DNA of 64,000 nt from Azorinus chamasolen (GCA_963576725.1 OY755252.1:44307552-44371551); one strand, 5' to 3'; positions 1 to 11,274 are shown, counted from the stretch's first letter. Notes: a model not told the origin generated them from the letters alone. Numbers and translations: made by a program.

Positions 1-449
1 GTAGTCTTGTATGTTGCAGCAGTTAAAGTTTTACATTCATCTACTTCAGCTATAAAGGATACACCGTCTTGGATGAATTTGTCGATTTTTTCGTGTATGA
101 CTTTTATTTCGGGTGACTTTCTGGCAGGTCATACTGCTGTTTTCATTCTCATCCGCAATGTCGATAATACGCAAAGAAATATGACCGCTGGAAAATTCGG
201 GATGTACAGTTTTATTTGTTTTTTGTAAGATATCTGGAATTACTTGATAGTTTAGAGTTCTGAATCAAAGTTTACCACTCTCTAAATTCAGAACTTGGTT
301 GGAATGCGTCTTAATTGTATGCCAGATACAATCATCGTCCTTACCGTCATAATCACAGTAGTAACATCGATATACGACTCTGATAAACGCTAGACTGTCG
401 CAGGACAGCAAAGTTCGCCTATTGTAGACCTTGTCTACAAAGATGAAGT
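1..449. other. No gene recognised
   Basis: AT-rich sequence with short open frames on both strands. None shows a recognisable domain, conserved motif or splice context, so I treat them as chance frames. Confidence 0.5.
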
Positions 450-1040
450 CCAAAATATTTTTCTATTTTAACTGAACTACATCAATGTTAAACCTACTTG
501 CAAATTCTATTCCAAATACCAGCTACCTATGACAAGTATTTCATGTTGTATTAGTGCATCTTAACACTTACCCCAAAACTTTTACCTTGATATTTCAGCC
601 CAAAAGCTAAGTCCAAAACGGGTGAAATTTTGACTAAAAGTCAATTTTATTTTAAATTTCAACTATGCTACATCAATGTTCAACACACCGGGAACCTTCA
701 TTTCAAGTATCAGCTTCCGAGGGCAAATATTTCATGTAGTATTAGTACATTTCAACACTTACCCCAAAACTTTAACCTTGAGATCTCAGCCTAAAAAGCT
801 AAGTCCAAAACAGGTGAATTTTTGACTAAAATTCAGTTTAATTTTAACTTCACTACATCAATGTTCAACACACCGGGAACTTCCAATTCAAGTATCAGCT
901 TCCTAAGGCAAATATTTCATGTAGTATTCGTGCATTTCAACACTTACCCAAAAACTTTAAGAAAAAGCCAACGCCGACGCCAACGCCGGGATGATTCCAT
1001 AAGCCCCCTATTCTTCGAATAGGCGAGCTAAAAAAGCATA
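450..1040 (+). repeat. ~188-bp tandem repeat, about 2.8 units, with GC-rich tail
   Basis: The block with ACTACATCAATGTTCAACAC and the downstream ACACTTACCCCAAAACTTTA recurs; the CCCAAAAC landmark falls at about 571, 762 and 947, giving steps of 191 and 185. The last unit runs into a tail with repeated CCGACGCCAACGCCG followed by TTCTTCGAATAG. I recall this type of tail from dispersed repeats of marine invertebrates, but I cannot name the family. Confidence 0.7.
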
Positions 1041-1199
1041 GTTGTTATTTCTCTCCAAAGAGTGCAGTACTAAGTAAAAACAAAGTCTGAAGCAGCTTAC
1101 TACAGAAATGTATATAACCAAAGCATTATAAAGGAAATAACGCCGCTAATGTTGCAAATGCCGGTCTGTTAACAGTTTTGTAAGTAATTGACTTTAAAA

Positions 1200-1775
1200 T
1201 GAGTTACAACGTTGTTAAACGTGATCGGAGGTAAGTGAAAATTAGGTCAAGGTGAACGTGCGGCTGTGTGATGTGAGTGGATTGTGAATGGTCCAAAGTA
1301 ATGACTGTGTGAGTATTGAAGATCTCGGACAGGTGATATAGCTGTTAAATGAAAAACAAAGCAACATTGATTGTTTCATTTGCAAATAACGTCAAAGTCA
1401 CATTCAAGTTTGGCGATATGAGTAGATGACCACTGGTCGAATCTAACGTATATGTAAGTTTTCATGTATTAATCAAGCAGTAGTGGTGTAAATAATTTTT
1501 TTAAGAGAATAACCGCACTCAAGATGGTGTTCTAAGTGCAAATGACGTCAAGAGGTTGGTGATATGTGCGGATGGCCAATGATCCAAGGTAATAACTGTG
1601 TACGTGTTCAGGGTATAAGAAAAGCCTTGTTAGTGCAACCTACCACTGTGGTTAAATACAGTGATGGTGTTAGTTCTAACTTAAACTTTGAAACCCGTTT
1701 ACCCATGCCCAACCATGTGGTTTTCTAAGCGCAAATGATGTCAAGGTCAAAGGCAGTGTGTGTGATATGTACATA
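1200..1775 (+). repeat. Diverged tandem repeat, ~160-190 bp
   Basis: The motif GCAAATGACGTCAAGGTC or near variants recurs at about 1380, 1537 and 1730. TCCAAAGTAATGACTGTGT-like text recurs at about 1291 and 1579. The units are strongly diverged and contain no coding signal. Confidence 0.5.
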
Positions 1776-1945
1776 GTACTAACAAAATACGACATAAAAA
1801 AATGAAATTAGCATCTGAACGTTACACACAAACAACTTCGGAAACCAGCTGTATTAAAATTTAGGTGACTAGTATATGTAACGTACAAATGTCAGTTACA
1901 TATTTTATCTACAGAAGGGAGAGTGGAAATTTGTTCTTAACTGCA

Positions 1946-2049
1946 CAATGGCGTACATACTTTTTGCTACATCCGTATCGCCGTGGCGTACATAATTCGC
2001 TTTCTCCGTGGCGTACTTTGCTTTGTTTACGTTATGCACCGTGGCGTAC
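1946..2049 (+). repeat. Four spaced copies of CCGTGGCGTAC
   Basis: The 11-mer CCGTGGCGTAC occurs at 1981, 2006 and 2039, with a near copy (ACAATGGCGTAC) ending about 1956. Spacing is 25-35 bases. The surrounding sequence is not duplicated, so this is a short dispersed motif cluster of unknown meaning. Confidence 0.6.
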
Positions 2050-2099
2050 ACTAATTTTAAAAAAAGTTAAAATTAAAAACCTTTCAAACATCTACTTAA

Positions 2100-2965
2100 A
2101 CGGGTTTTGATGAGCAAATGATGAACATGCATGAGAAGCTGGACAGTCTCCGTATTTGTGGACAAATACTTTTATCGATGCATTCATTTAAGCAGATTAA
2201 TCGTCAGTTTTGTTCAGGTCTCTCGCTTCATTTTTTAAATTCTCAACACGCCGTATTTGCCTACATATTTTAGGAAGACGCTGTGATTGTACCAAAAACG
2301 ATTAGTAGCCGTTGATTTGGGGTGTTAAGTTCTTTCATTTCATATAGAATTTAGTGTAGGAGATGCCGTATTAAAAAGATTTAGACCAAAAACAAAGGAC
2401 ACTTACCTCATCGACATTACACGTCCGCCATATTGAAAACTCCGATTATTGTCGGCGTACAGTGCTACCATACAGTGATTATTTTACACACAATTTATCT
2501 TTTCAATCTAGAGCGTGGTCGGGTAGCTATCTCATCACTGGAGTCGGTGGTCATAGCAGTGATGATGTTAGATTTATAGTTTTGAAACCGATGTTCAACG
2601 CATGTAGAATTGAAAGACAGATCCATCAAACTGATTGGATATGGAGAACTTACAGACCATTTGGCAGTACTTAACATCAAGGAGGATAATGCGCTAATGC
2701 ATGCATGATGTCGTTGCGCTAATGACGTCATTTAATGATGTCATGACATCTGTAAAAACACCACGACACATCTGTTTAAACACCACGACGCTGGATCAAC
2801 ATTATTTTCTTTGTGGCGGAATGCATGTAACAAGAATGTGACGTGTATTTCGACACGATAATCTTTCCAAAGGGCCCTTAGTGATCGAAATATTAGATCA
2901 TGTTATTCCAGTAGATCTATTTATGTATTAATTAATATATAATTTAGAATGACGTAATAAATCAA
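2100..2965. other. No gene recognised
   Basis: About 850 bases with no convincing coding frame. The only local structure is a small cluster of ATGACGTCAT-like and AACACCACGAC repeats around 2690-2790. Confidence 0.4.
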
Positions 2966-3311
2966 CGTGCGTTTCCGTATGCGCGGAAATTACCGAGCAC
3001 CGGAAATTACCGAGCGCAGCGGTCCATATAGTGTCCCAGTGGGCACAGTTGCAATTTAGGGATCGGTACGTTTAACATAAGTAAAGAAGGAGCGTATGTG
3101 GATAGGTAGAGCCATATGTATATGTATTTATGTGTCTCTGGGATAAGGTATACTATTTTTACAATTCGTTTACCGGTATGTGCGTTTCCGTATGCGCGGA
3201 ACTACCGGAACTTACCGAGCGTAGCGGGCACTATACTGTTCCACGGGCACTATCGTAATTTAGTGACCGGTACAGTTTACATAAGTAAAGAAGGAGCGTA
3301 TTTGAATAAGG
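2966..3311 (+). repeat. Direct duplication of a ~140-bp segment
   Basis: Segments 2966-3109 and 3176-3311 both begin near TGCGTTTCCGTATGCGCGGA, continue through ACCGAGCG and GGGCAC, and end in ATAAGTAAAGAAGGAGCGTA. They lie about 210 bases apart and differ by substitutions and small indels. There is no coding signal. Confidence 0.8.
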
Positions 3312-3587
3312 TATACTATAGCTAAATATTTTCTCGAAAACTTATTTCTTGTTATCTAATCTAAAATAGATACGCGTTGTATCAGTTATTAAGTCCCATC
3401 GTCCCAGTGAGTACATATGCATTTGAAGGACAGTTTTCAGTTCCTGGTCTCAAGGGAGATACTCATCTGCTTTTTAGCCCCTCACTTCACAGAATATATC
3501 TGCTAATCAGCAACTGGCCTCAGCACATACATCTGAGTTGAACATATAGGGGGCCTGCAGGGTAAAAAGGATTTAGGTAAAAGCCCT

Positions 3588-3645
3588 GCCCCCCCCCCCC
3601 CACACACACACACACACGCACACACGCACGCACGCACGCACGCGA
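3588..3645. repeat. Compound (C)n-(CA)n-(CACG)n microsatellite
   Basis: A run of C is followed directly by alternating CA and then CACG units. Similar (C)n(CA)n joints occur at about 58459-58487 and 61719-61750. Confidence 0.95.
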
Positions 3646-3837
3646 AAACAACAACATTCTCTATCCACTACAATATGGTTTCTGATAAGGCCGCTTTTGC
3701 AAAACTGGAGTTTTCTGGGAAAATAAATGGAAGATGGAATTTCATCCTGATAAATAAAACGTACTCTCAATATCACACAAAAGACAACCAATCATTTTCT
3801 ACTACAAACTACACAACCATACTCTAAACCACGTCGA

Positions 3838-4425
3838 ATTTTAAGTATTTAAGATGCACCATGAATAAACTTCTAGACTAGGGACAATACATACATAGAA
3901 TACATCCAAAGTCAATAACTCAATCAGCTTCCTCAGAAGAATTCTTTACATCGCTTCTACTAAAACAAAAGAAATAACTTTTAAATCAATAGTTAGACGA
4001 CAACCGATAGAGTACGCCAGCAGAATCTGGGATCCCTACGAAAAAGGAGATATCTATTGAATCGAAATGCTCCATAGGAGAGAGTGAGATTTTAAAGAAT
4101 CGCTACTGTAACAGATCAAGCGTAGAAGACAAGATGGACGAATTAAACTGGCTGTCACGTGAACAACGGCAAAACGAATCTAGCTTGACAATGTTCTACA
4201 AAGCAGAACATCAGAAGATTACCATACATAAATCTAACCATCTCAAAAAGCCAACAAGACAGTCAAGAATATCGCAACAACATTCCTCCACAGTTATATA
4301 CCAGCACCACACACGGACATAATCATTATGTCCGTGCACCATAAAGGAATGGAACAAACAGATATATTGTTAGCTAGTTCAGTTCATGCCTTCAAATCAC
4401 AACTGACAAAACACTAATGGAAAAG
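3838..4425 (+). pseudogene. Decayed LINE reverse-transcriptase C-terminal region
   Basis: In shifting plus-strand frames the sequence reads like the end of Jockey/CR1-type LINE ORF2. The pieces, in order, are: KYLRCTMNKLL, then NNSISFLRRILYIASTKTKE (like the family's SxxLGFLRRNL..STKVKEKAY), then IEYASRIWDPYEKGDI (like LEYAS.VWDP..), then ILKNRYCNRSSVEDKMDELN, then WLSREQRQNESSLTMFYKA (like W..L..RR..ARL.M.YK), then CTIKEWN (like RTI.EWN). At least two frameshifts and several stops interrupt it. The upstream RT catalytic core and the endonuclease are absent, as expected for a 5'-truncated old insertion. The comparison is from memory of the family, not a search. Confidence 0.75.
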
Positions 4426-4984
4426 TAGTAAAGTCAAGCTGGCAAAGCCACATACAAAACGCAACCACCACCAAAACACCGATAGATAGCATGACACACA
4501 CAAACAACCACGCACCCAAACGTACACTCGCGCACGAGATAAACACAGAAAACACCAATAGACACACAAGATCTAGAGACAAACACTCCAAACATGACCA
4601 AAATCACAAGCGCAAAGACGAAAGTCAAAAAATCAAAAGTGTGACAAAGAGGGGACCGCCTTGGAACGGCCAGTAGCAAAAACATCACTGGGGGTTTAAA
4701 CCGGTTTACGGACGTCCTAACCTCACACTTCTTTCAAAGTCACCTTAGCGTTACAAATAGTGTAAATAAAGGTATCCCCGCCGGATTATAAATTGCTTTC
4801 TTTTGATGTTTTGATGATGGTGTGATCATTTTTGACCTGCACTAAGCTACCGCCTACATTGCAGATTTGTGATTTGACCTCATTGTAATTGCCGCTTAAG
4901 ACAGTATAGGAAGGTGCTACTTTTAAACCTTTCCCCATAATGTTAATGTAAGAAAGTACATGTTTTACAGCACGCATATTCATG
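4426..4984. other. No gene recognised; possible LINE 3' flank
   Basis: A-rich sequence directly after the LINE relic, possibly its 3' untranslated part. Around 4831-4858 there is a short stretch like a C-family arm (TTTTTGACCTGC..TAAGCTACC). No coding signal. Confidence 0.35.
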
Positions 4985-5172
4985 GCCATTCTATCGCTAC
5001 CATTGTCGCATCTGTGATTACCTATGCAAATAGTTTGGATCCAGATGTATTTAGCGTCTAACCAGGATCCAAACTATTTGTTACTGTTACTATCTTATGA
5101 AACAACAACAACGAAAAATGAAAACTGTAGCATACGACAAAATTTGCAGACGACAAAACGTGGCAGAGAAAG
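4985..5172. mobile_element. B1 hairpin MITE, diverged
   Basis: It has the B1 order: GTCGCATCTGTGATTACC, GCAAATAGTTTGGATCCAGA, a short stem, GGATCCAAACTATTTG, then the GCAGACGACAAAA motif and GTGGCAGAGAAAG. The outer TTAA sites have decayed. Confidence 0.75.
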
Positions 5173-5271
5173 AAATCAACTTAATTCATGAATATAAACA
5201 AGAAAAGTTTGTTTAAAGCAGAAACTTCAGAATCTGATATGTTATTCCTTTAGCAAATAAAACAGACCCTG

Positions 5272-5508
5272 GTAATGGATATTTATGTAAGATATAATGA
5301 CATCATGACTATTATTCAACTGATTTGATTTGTTTTATAATGGATATGGACTATTTTGCCCATACTTGAAGCTTAGGAATCAGATCTATATTATTTCACA
5401 GCAAACAGAGCAGACCTTAATTATACTGTTCCTATACTCGAACATTCTGATCTGGATCTATTCTGTTCGTAAAGGCACCAAAAGGCGTATTCATCTGTAA
5501 AGGAGCTA
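5272..5508. mobile_element. A1 hairpin MITE, diverged
   Basis: It shows A1 landmarks in order: ATAATGACATCATGA, GGAATCAGATCTATATTAT, GCAAACAGAGCAGACC, a degenerate stem, GATCTGGATCTATTCTGTT and AAAAGGCGTATTCAT. Both TTAA ends are degraded. Confidence 0.7.
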
Positions 5509-5775
5509 ATGCATTGAACGTCAGCAGCGAATTATTCGAGATTATGTAGGCAAACATTATTAATCCAGATAATTCGAACTTTCATTAGGATTCAAACTCA
5601 CTATGACATTTTTTAAAGTGTTTTATATACAGTGAAATCCTTATTGCATGACTTACATCCTGCAATAAGAAGTTATTCCCAAAAAAATATCTAAAGTATT
5701 CTATAACGAAATTCCGGCTTAAATGGTTTAATTGTAAACGTTTGTGTATATATTTACAAAATAATTACCTAGTTA

Positions 5776-5985
5776 TAGTCTACTTTCAGTCCGAATGACC
5801 GCTCAGCCGACTGTACATTTACTCCCGTGGTAATTGAGTATTGAGTACTGCTAACATATGGCGCAATCATGCAGCCGCAGTACCGGCGAGTGACCCTCAC
5901 ACGTACCCATTTTAACCCCTGGGTGGAGAGGATGTGCAAGTGGGAGACTGATAGTCGTTACCACTAGACCAAGGACACCTGTTTT
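5776..5985 (-). mobile_element. tRNA-derived SINE relic
   Basis: The minus strand begins with TCCTTGGTCTAGTGGTAACG, which matches a tRNA A box and the tRNA-Glu/Asp-like 5' end. It ends in a body containing TACTGCGGCTGCATGATTG and GTCATTCGGACTGAAAGTAG-like text. The B box is degenerate. The same body occurs in the opposite orientation at 7736-7868, which shows it is dispersed. Confidence 0.6.
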
Positions 5986-6089
5986 GAGAAACAAAATTTA
6001 ATTTAGGACTTGTAGCAGACGGCATGTTTTACAGACGATGATTTCTTCACTGTACAAAGTTAGAATATGCAGACGACAATACTCACAAA

Positions 6090-6520
6090 TCAGCAAATAA
6101 TAATAATAATACAGTTGAACTTCGATATCTCGAACTTCAAGTGGCCATGCATTTAGTTCGAAATAACAGAGGTTCGAGTCATCCGATTTATAATCTGACC
6201 AATATCTCAACTTCACAGCTTACTACAGGCCAAAAGCATTATTTTCGACTTGCATTAAGCTTTCACTTGTGTTTCTGGATATGTGTAGTGATACATTTTA
6301 GAACAATTCTGTATTCTAAATCATTGAAGGACAGAACTTTTAGTTCGAGTTTTCCCGGAATTCGATCTATCCGAGTTCGAGATATCGAGGTTCAACTGTA
6401 ATAATAATGATAATGATAATAATTATGATAGAAATGATGATTATATTGATAATAATAATAATATAATAATAATAATGGTGATAATAACAATAATAATAAT
6501 AATATAATGATAATAATAAT
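6090..6520. repeat. (TAA)n microsatellite split by a P element
   Basis: AAT/TAA repeats flank both sides of the 6112-6398 element, so the element sits inside a pre-existing or later-expanded trinucleotide tract. Confidence 0.85.
6112..6398. mobile_element. P-type pogo/Tigger-like MITE
   Basis: The terminal inverted repeat reads CAGTTGAACTTCGATATCTC at the left and its complement GAGATATCGAGGTTCAACTG at the right. TA duplications lie at 6110-6111 and 6399-6400. Ends starting CAG at a TA site are typical of the pogo/Tigger branch of Tc1/mariner. The interior (about 287 bp total) is non-coding. Confidence 0.85.
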
Positions 6521-6732
6521 AATCCTTGTACTCATGGTGCTGGCCGTACAGTACTTTTATATCTCTTTGAAACATCACGTATTTCCTATTGGCGGACGCT
6601 GACGTATTTAATGATCTGTCCTACATGTACAATAAATGTCATGCCAGCATGGAGTTTCTCGTCTCATTTTCTAAAACATGGGTTTTTCAAGGCTGTCTAA
6701 ACTATAAAACAAAGGGTAAAACACAACCGTCT

Positions 6733-6860
6733 ATTTTGGGCACCTTTGCAAACAGAGTAGAACGAGATCAGACGGCTCCTGTAGAATCCTTCTGATCAGG
6801 GTCTGCTTAGTTTGCTTATGAAACGATATAGATCTAATTCTACAGTTTGTGCCTTAGTAA
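6733..6860. mobile_element. A hairpin MITE, truncated
   Basis: Contains TTTGCAAACAGAGTAGA, the stem GATCAGACGGCTCCTGTAG, GGGTCTGC and GATATAGATCTAATTCTACA. The distal part and both ends are missing. Confidence 0.75.
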
Positions 6861-7080
6861 GTAGTTCCCTTGTCCGTTCGGCGTTTATGAAGATATGCTG
6901 TAAAACAGGTTATATTCGCGTCATGATTATTTCGCGTAAATGTGATTCTGTATTAATTCGCGTCATGATGATTTCGCTGCGGCGTCCATCTCGCTAAATT
7001 AACATATCGGAAATAGAATCGTATAGAACGCTGTAAAAAGTACAGTAGCTGATATGCATACAATTATTGTTTCGAATGGA

Positions 7081-7293
7081 TTAACTCTTTCATTGCCGAT
7101 GTCGCATCTCTGGTTACATATGCAAACAGTTTGGATCGAGATGAGACGCCCAGTAACTCGGCGTCTCATCAGGATTCAGGCTGTTTGTAACTGTGACGGT
7201 TTCCGGAAACAAAAATGAAGAAAAAATAACAATGGAAAATTGTAGCAGACGATAAAGTTTGCAGACGACAAAAAATTGCAACGAAAGAGTTAA
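7081..7293. mobile_element. B1 hairpin MITE, complete with TTAA on both sides
   Basis: TTAA flanks both ends. The ends read CTCTTTCATTGCCGATGTCGC-like and ..GCAACGAAAGAG. The central hairpin is GAGACGCCCAGTAACTCGG then CGTCTC. Two GCAGACGA-type motifs lie before the right end. TTAA target duplication and ends in CTC/CCC...GAG/GGG are the pattern of piggyBac-type elements. Confidence 0.88.
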
Positions 7294-7626
7294 GGTGGTA
7301 GTGTAACGTAGAACAATACACAAAGCTGCAACTGAGTCCACATTTACACAGCTACGTAGGACAATTTAAGGACTTTTTCCTTTTATAAATATGAAGGAAT
7401 ACTATGGAGTAAATATTTAATGATTTGTTCTAAAGTATTATGTTAATACATTATCAATAGTTAGCTTTGTTTCTCCAGAAAAAAGTATTTATGAAACTAA
7501 AGTATATTTAAGATACTAAGAACTTTTCTTAACATATTTAGTCCCATTTTATTTAACGGCAAGCAGTCTTATGTTGAGGGAGCACAGCACACACCATATT
7601 TGCCGGCATAAGACATTAACATCGAT

Positions 7627-7700
7627 TGGTTCAGCAAACACTGCACGTACTGATCAGAGGGCTTCCCCATCTAATCTGGGTGTACACTGTTTGCCTATGT
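7627..7700. mobile_element. A/F-type hairpin core fragment
   Basis: CAGCAAACACTG, CTGATCAGAGGGC and ATCTGGGTGTACACTGTTTG form a decayed snapback core without recognisable element ends. Confidence 0.5.
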
Positions 7701-7735
7701 ACTTGTTAAGGGAATTATAATGATATACAGTGTCA

Positions 7736-7868
7736 CTAGCCAGTACTGCGGCTGCATGATTGCGCCATAAGTTTGCAGTGCTCAATACTGTAAACGAATG
7801 GTTCAATGACTCGGAAAGTAAATGCACATTCGACTGAATGGTCATTTGGACTGAAAGTAGACTCAAAC
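7736..7868 (+). mobile_element. SINE body fragment, inverse copy of 5776-5880
   Basis: Shares CAGTACTGCGGCTGCATGAT, TGGCGCAAT-equivalent text and GGACTGAAAGTAGACTC with the relic at 5776, in opposite orientation. The tRNA-like head is absent here. Confidence 0.65.
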
Positions 7869-8526
7869 TAGATACTTTACAAATGAATTGATGTCCTTAG
7901 GGGTTTTATGAATATGGACCCTGGTCTTTCTGAACGAAGCAACCACCAGCTCTAGTAGACCCGGTATGTTTTTACTAATTCTGAAGGGATGTGATCCCTC
8001 GAGTGCAACAATCGCAACACAAAAAGAGAAAATTGCAGACTCGGTTTTATTGTGTCTGTTCATGAACAGTAATTGAAAGTGCAACACTGCTCACGCCCCT
8101 AGCACCGGCTTAAGCGGTATCCAATTTTCAGGACAAGAAGTACTGAAATTCATGATATCGAAGGATCAGAAGGTATAACAACACCTTCTAACACGGGGCA
8201 CGCATGCCATCGTAATGTTGAAATACTGTATACCAATATCAGATGACTCATACTCTGAATCTGTACTTTTTAACGTTCAAAATCTTGCAGCGAGTTTACA
8301 CCTTTCATACATAATGGACTCCACAGTTAAATACTAATGAGAGGTTCCACTTTTATACTTCAGAGTTAGAAGGGTGAAAGAGCGCTGTTACTGTTGCATG
8401 TATTTTGTTGACACAACCCTTATATTGTCTCATATGTGTTCCGTAAATAGCACTTATTATAACAATAATTATTGATTGTTTTATTCTGTTCAATTTTCAC
8501 AAGACATATTTTAATATCACAGAACG

Positions 8527-8665
8527 TTAACCATTTCCCTCGTATAAACGTGTTTTTACACATCTGCAAACTGAGTAGACCAAGATCAAACGGCTGCTAT
8601 AGGAGCCGTCTTATCAGCATCTGCTCTGTTTGCTAATATAATTTGAGGTAGACTTCTACTTTAGC
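8527..8665. mobile_element. A2 hairpin MITE, truncated
   Basis: AACCATTTCCCTCGTATAAA, GTGTTTTTACACATCTGCAA, stem GGCTGCTATAGGAGCC, and CTGCTCTGTTTGC are present. The far end is lost near 8665. Confidence 0.75.
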
Positions 8666-9059
8666 AGACCCCTGGAAATAACCACGAAAATGTGCGTACT
8701 TGTATAGAGCCACGAGGCGCCTAGATGATTTCAATACAAATGCAATAAAATAACAAAAAAATAACCCCACAATCGTGTTTGTTGTGACTTTGCATATTAA
8801 TTTATGTTTTAAATTTCAATTGAAAATTTTAAACGAGAATATCATTTCTAGCCGAATTCAATGACAATTCTAAAAGTAATCTTCCATTTAGTTTTTACCC
8901 GTCCAACATTTTGTGTACTTATCACATGACCTAGTTGTCACCGGAACCACGGGAAATCATTCGGAATCGACCCAAATGTCAACTGAAATGTCAACATAAA
9001 CAATCGATCGAGTGCCGTTAAAGCTAAGAGATATCTACATGTACAAGAATTACACGTCC

Positions 9060-9949
9060 CTGGAAACTTTAATTCAGTGGCTATTTTCATTATGATTGCT
9101 ACTTGATCTAAAGGGAAAAGTTTGTAAAATCTGTGGCAAAGGTCATTTTGGCCTCCGGACTGATACTTCTTTGAGTAGGGACGGCGGTTTTATGAATTGC
9201 TCAAATATGCATTGCAGTAAGAAGGTTTCAATCCAATATAATTCGTATTTCAGCAAAAGCAATTTGACTCTAGAGAACATTATTTTCATTATATATTTCT
9301 GGGTGTACAGGTCATTTGTTATACATTTGCTGCAACATTCTAGAAGATTGTTCACTTAAAATTGGTGGTGAGGGACATATAGTCTAAATCGACGAGGGTA
9401 AATTTGGTAAGCGGAAGCACTACAGGGGGGAAAGGGTAGATGGAGTGTGGGTGTTTGGAGCATATAAACAAAAGAATGCTTTTCAAATGTGTTTGTGATA
9501 GAACTGCCAACACATTGGTTCAAATTATCAAAGATGACATTTTACCTGGAACCACATTTATTTCCGACTGCTGGAAGGGAAGAGAGGGTTACCTTCACCA
9601 GACCTTAAATCACTCAGCAGAGTTAAAAAATAAAGAGACTGGTGCTTGCACCAACACCATTGAAAGCACTTGGAGGGCATTAAAGATATTTCCGCCACGA
9701 TACGGCACTGTGAAAAAATTTGATGACTCATATTTCAGCCAGTACTGTATCAGAAAAAAATTCTTAAACGATTCGCCAGAACCATTTATCAAGTTTCTCA
9801 GCTTGATCAAGGAAGTTTATCCTCCCTCCTATAAGTCATCTGAGGAGGACAAAGAAAATTACAAAAAGAAAATCGCTGCTATAGCTCCCGTCATAGTAGT
9901 TACTGAAAATAAAAACCAGAGTCCTGCTGACAATTCCCATTCCTGGTAA
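9060..9949 (+). pseudogene. Merlin / IS1595-type (ISXO2-like) transposase relic
   Basis: The reading begins LETLIQWLFSL, then a TGA, then a zinc-ribbon-like part CKICGKGHFGLRTD..FMNCSNMHCSKKVSI and a helical part near YFSKSNLTLENIIFIIYFWV. Next comes IGGEGHIV, a TAA at 9394, then IDEGKFGKRKHYRGERVDGV. After a frameshift near 9455-9465 the frame opened at 9440 carries ILPGTTFISDCW, YLHQTLNHS, and TGACTNTIESTWRALK. In the family, the catalytic acids lie in the EIDES, SDCW and NTIESTW blocks; all three are recognisable here but separated by two stops and one frameshift. The last block runs to a stop at 9949. The element is therefore dead but young enough to recognise. Flanking terminal repeats of Merlin were not found. 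Confidence 0.88.
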
Positions 9950-9970
9950 TTCCGCCAATTCAAGCCAACT

Positions 9971-10531
9971 GCCCATTTCAATTTACTTTGTCACTGAATT
10001 TGAATCGAGATTTTCATTTCTTACCAGATTAAGATCAAATTTAAACCGCTTGTGTCATCGTTTTTCAGGAACTCTGTTTTCCGAGTTTCCCTTGAATCCA
10101 TCTTTGAATAAAGATTTAATGCATAAAACAATGTTTTCCCATTACAAACACGTTCATTTCAAATTGCAAACGGCGAACGATTGACGTCGAGTGGAACGTT
10201 CGAATTTAACTGAGGATAATTATATAGCTCTTAAAAGTTGACATACACGAAATTACGTCATTTGTTTCATATAAGTATTCAATTTACCCCTTTTGAAAAA
10301 TGATACGCTTCACTAGCCATACATACGGTGGTCATTTGCAAAGAAACAGCTGATCGAATTAGCATTTAGAAAATGCAGTTTCTCCCTTGTTACTGCATGG
10401 TATTGAAGGACGTTTAGCACGGGAGTTCCTGAAAAACGATGATATCAAATGAAGAAAATTTAAGGCCAGTCTGACTCGAAATGGACAAAATTCTCGATTC
10501 AAATTCAGTGACAGATTAAATTGAAATGGAC
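9971..10531. mobile_element. Non-coding element with ~105-bp inverted ends
   Basis: Left arm 9971-10075 and right arm 10425-10530 are inverted copies: CCATTTCAATTTACTTTGTC against ..GACAGATTAAATTGAAATGG, continuing to TCATCGTTTTTCAGGAACT against AGTTCCTGAAAAACGATGA. The 350-bp middle is unique and non-coding. Family not assigned; it begins only 20 bases after the Merlin relic. Confidence 0.7.
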
Positions 10532-10569
10532 AGTATATATGATTGTGATATTAAGAACGAGATCGACCA

Positions 10570-10860
10570 TAAATAAGGTAGGTGCATATGGGGGCTAGCG
10601 CCCCCACACCACACACCCCCGTATGTCTTTAAAGCCCCATGTTTTTACACCGAATCACTAAAGATGCTGTTCTATTCGTTATAATTGTTCTCGAAATGCG
10701 AATCTCTCATTATCGTGAAGCGATACACCCATGTGATCGAAAAACAAAATGGCGGCCGTTTATTTATCTTTCGGGCACTCGATGCACCTGCATAGCAACT
10801 GCAACACATGCGCGGAACGGTATTTTAATACGAGAACTACCGAGGTCCGCTAAAGTAGAA
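10570..10860. other. No gene recognised
   Basis: Contains a small GC-rich inverted repeat (GGGGGCTAGCGCCCCC) near 10590 but no convincing coding frame or known repeat. Confidence 0.4.
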
Positions 10861-10863
10861 TCA

Positions 10864-11074
10864 TAGAAACGTGTTTTTACACATCTGCAAACAGAGTAGA
10901 CCCAGATCTTTTCAGGACCTACTCTGTTTGTTAATAGAATATGATAGTTATGTTTATTTACGTTCTAAAATGTTAACCATGTTCAGACTTCCAATTTCTT
11001 TTATAACTATTTTGTTAATGAATATTCAGAAGGTGTTGAAATTTGGCCTAAATACAGAACAGGGAAAGGGTTAA
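10864..11074. mobile_element. A2 hairpin MITE with collapsed core
   Basis: Runs from ACGTGTTTTTACACATCTGC to ACAGGGAAAGGGTTAA. The hairpin is shortened to GACCCAGATC-TTTTC-AGGACC, so the GGCTCCTATAGGAGCC tip is lost. Confidence 0.8.
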
Positions 11075-11087
11075 GCAACGTCTTCAC

Positions 11088-11274
11088 ATAACCCTTAAGT
11101 ATTTGTAAATAGCGTAGACCTAAAATACATTAGGGTCTGCTCTGTTTGCTTGTGGAATAATGTAGAATCTACAAGGTCCAAACTTCCTGTATCATAATTT
11201 TATTATAAGCAATTATCTTATTAATCTTCTTATAGTCATTATTTCTGAACACAATTTATGGGGTAAAAGTTTAA
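11088..11274. mobile_element. A1 hairpin MITE, diverged
   Basis: TAACCCTTAAGTATTTGTAA, GGGTCTGCTCTGTTTGC, CATTATTTCTGAACACAAT and GGGGTAAAAGTTTAA. The stem is reduced. Confidence 0.6.

Noticed and set aside
7..228. 73-residue frame at the window start
   Set aside because: No domain, no splice context and no codon pattern distinguishing it from chance.
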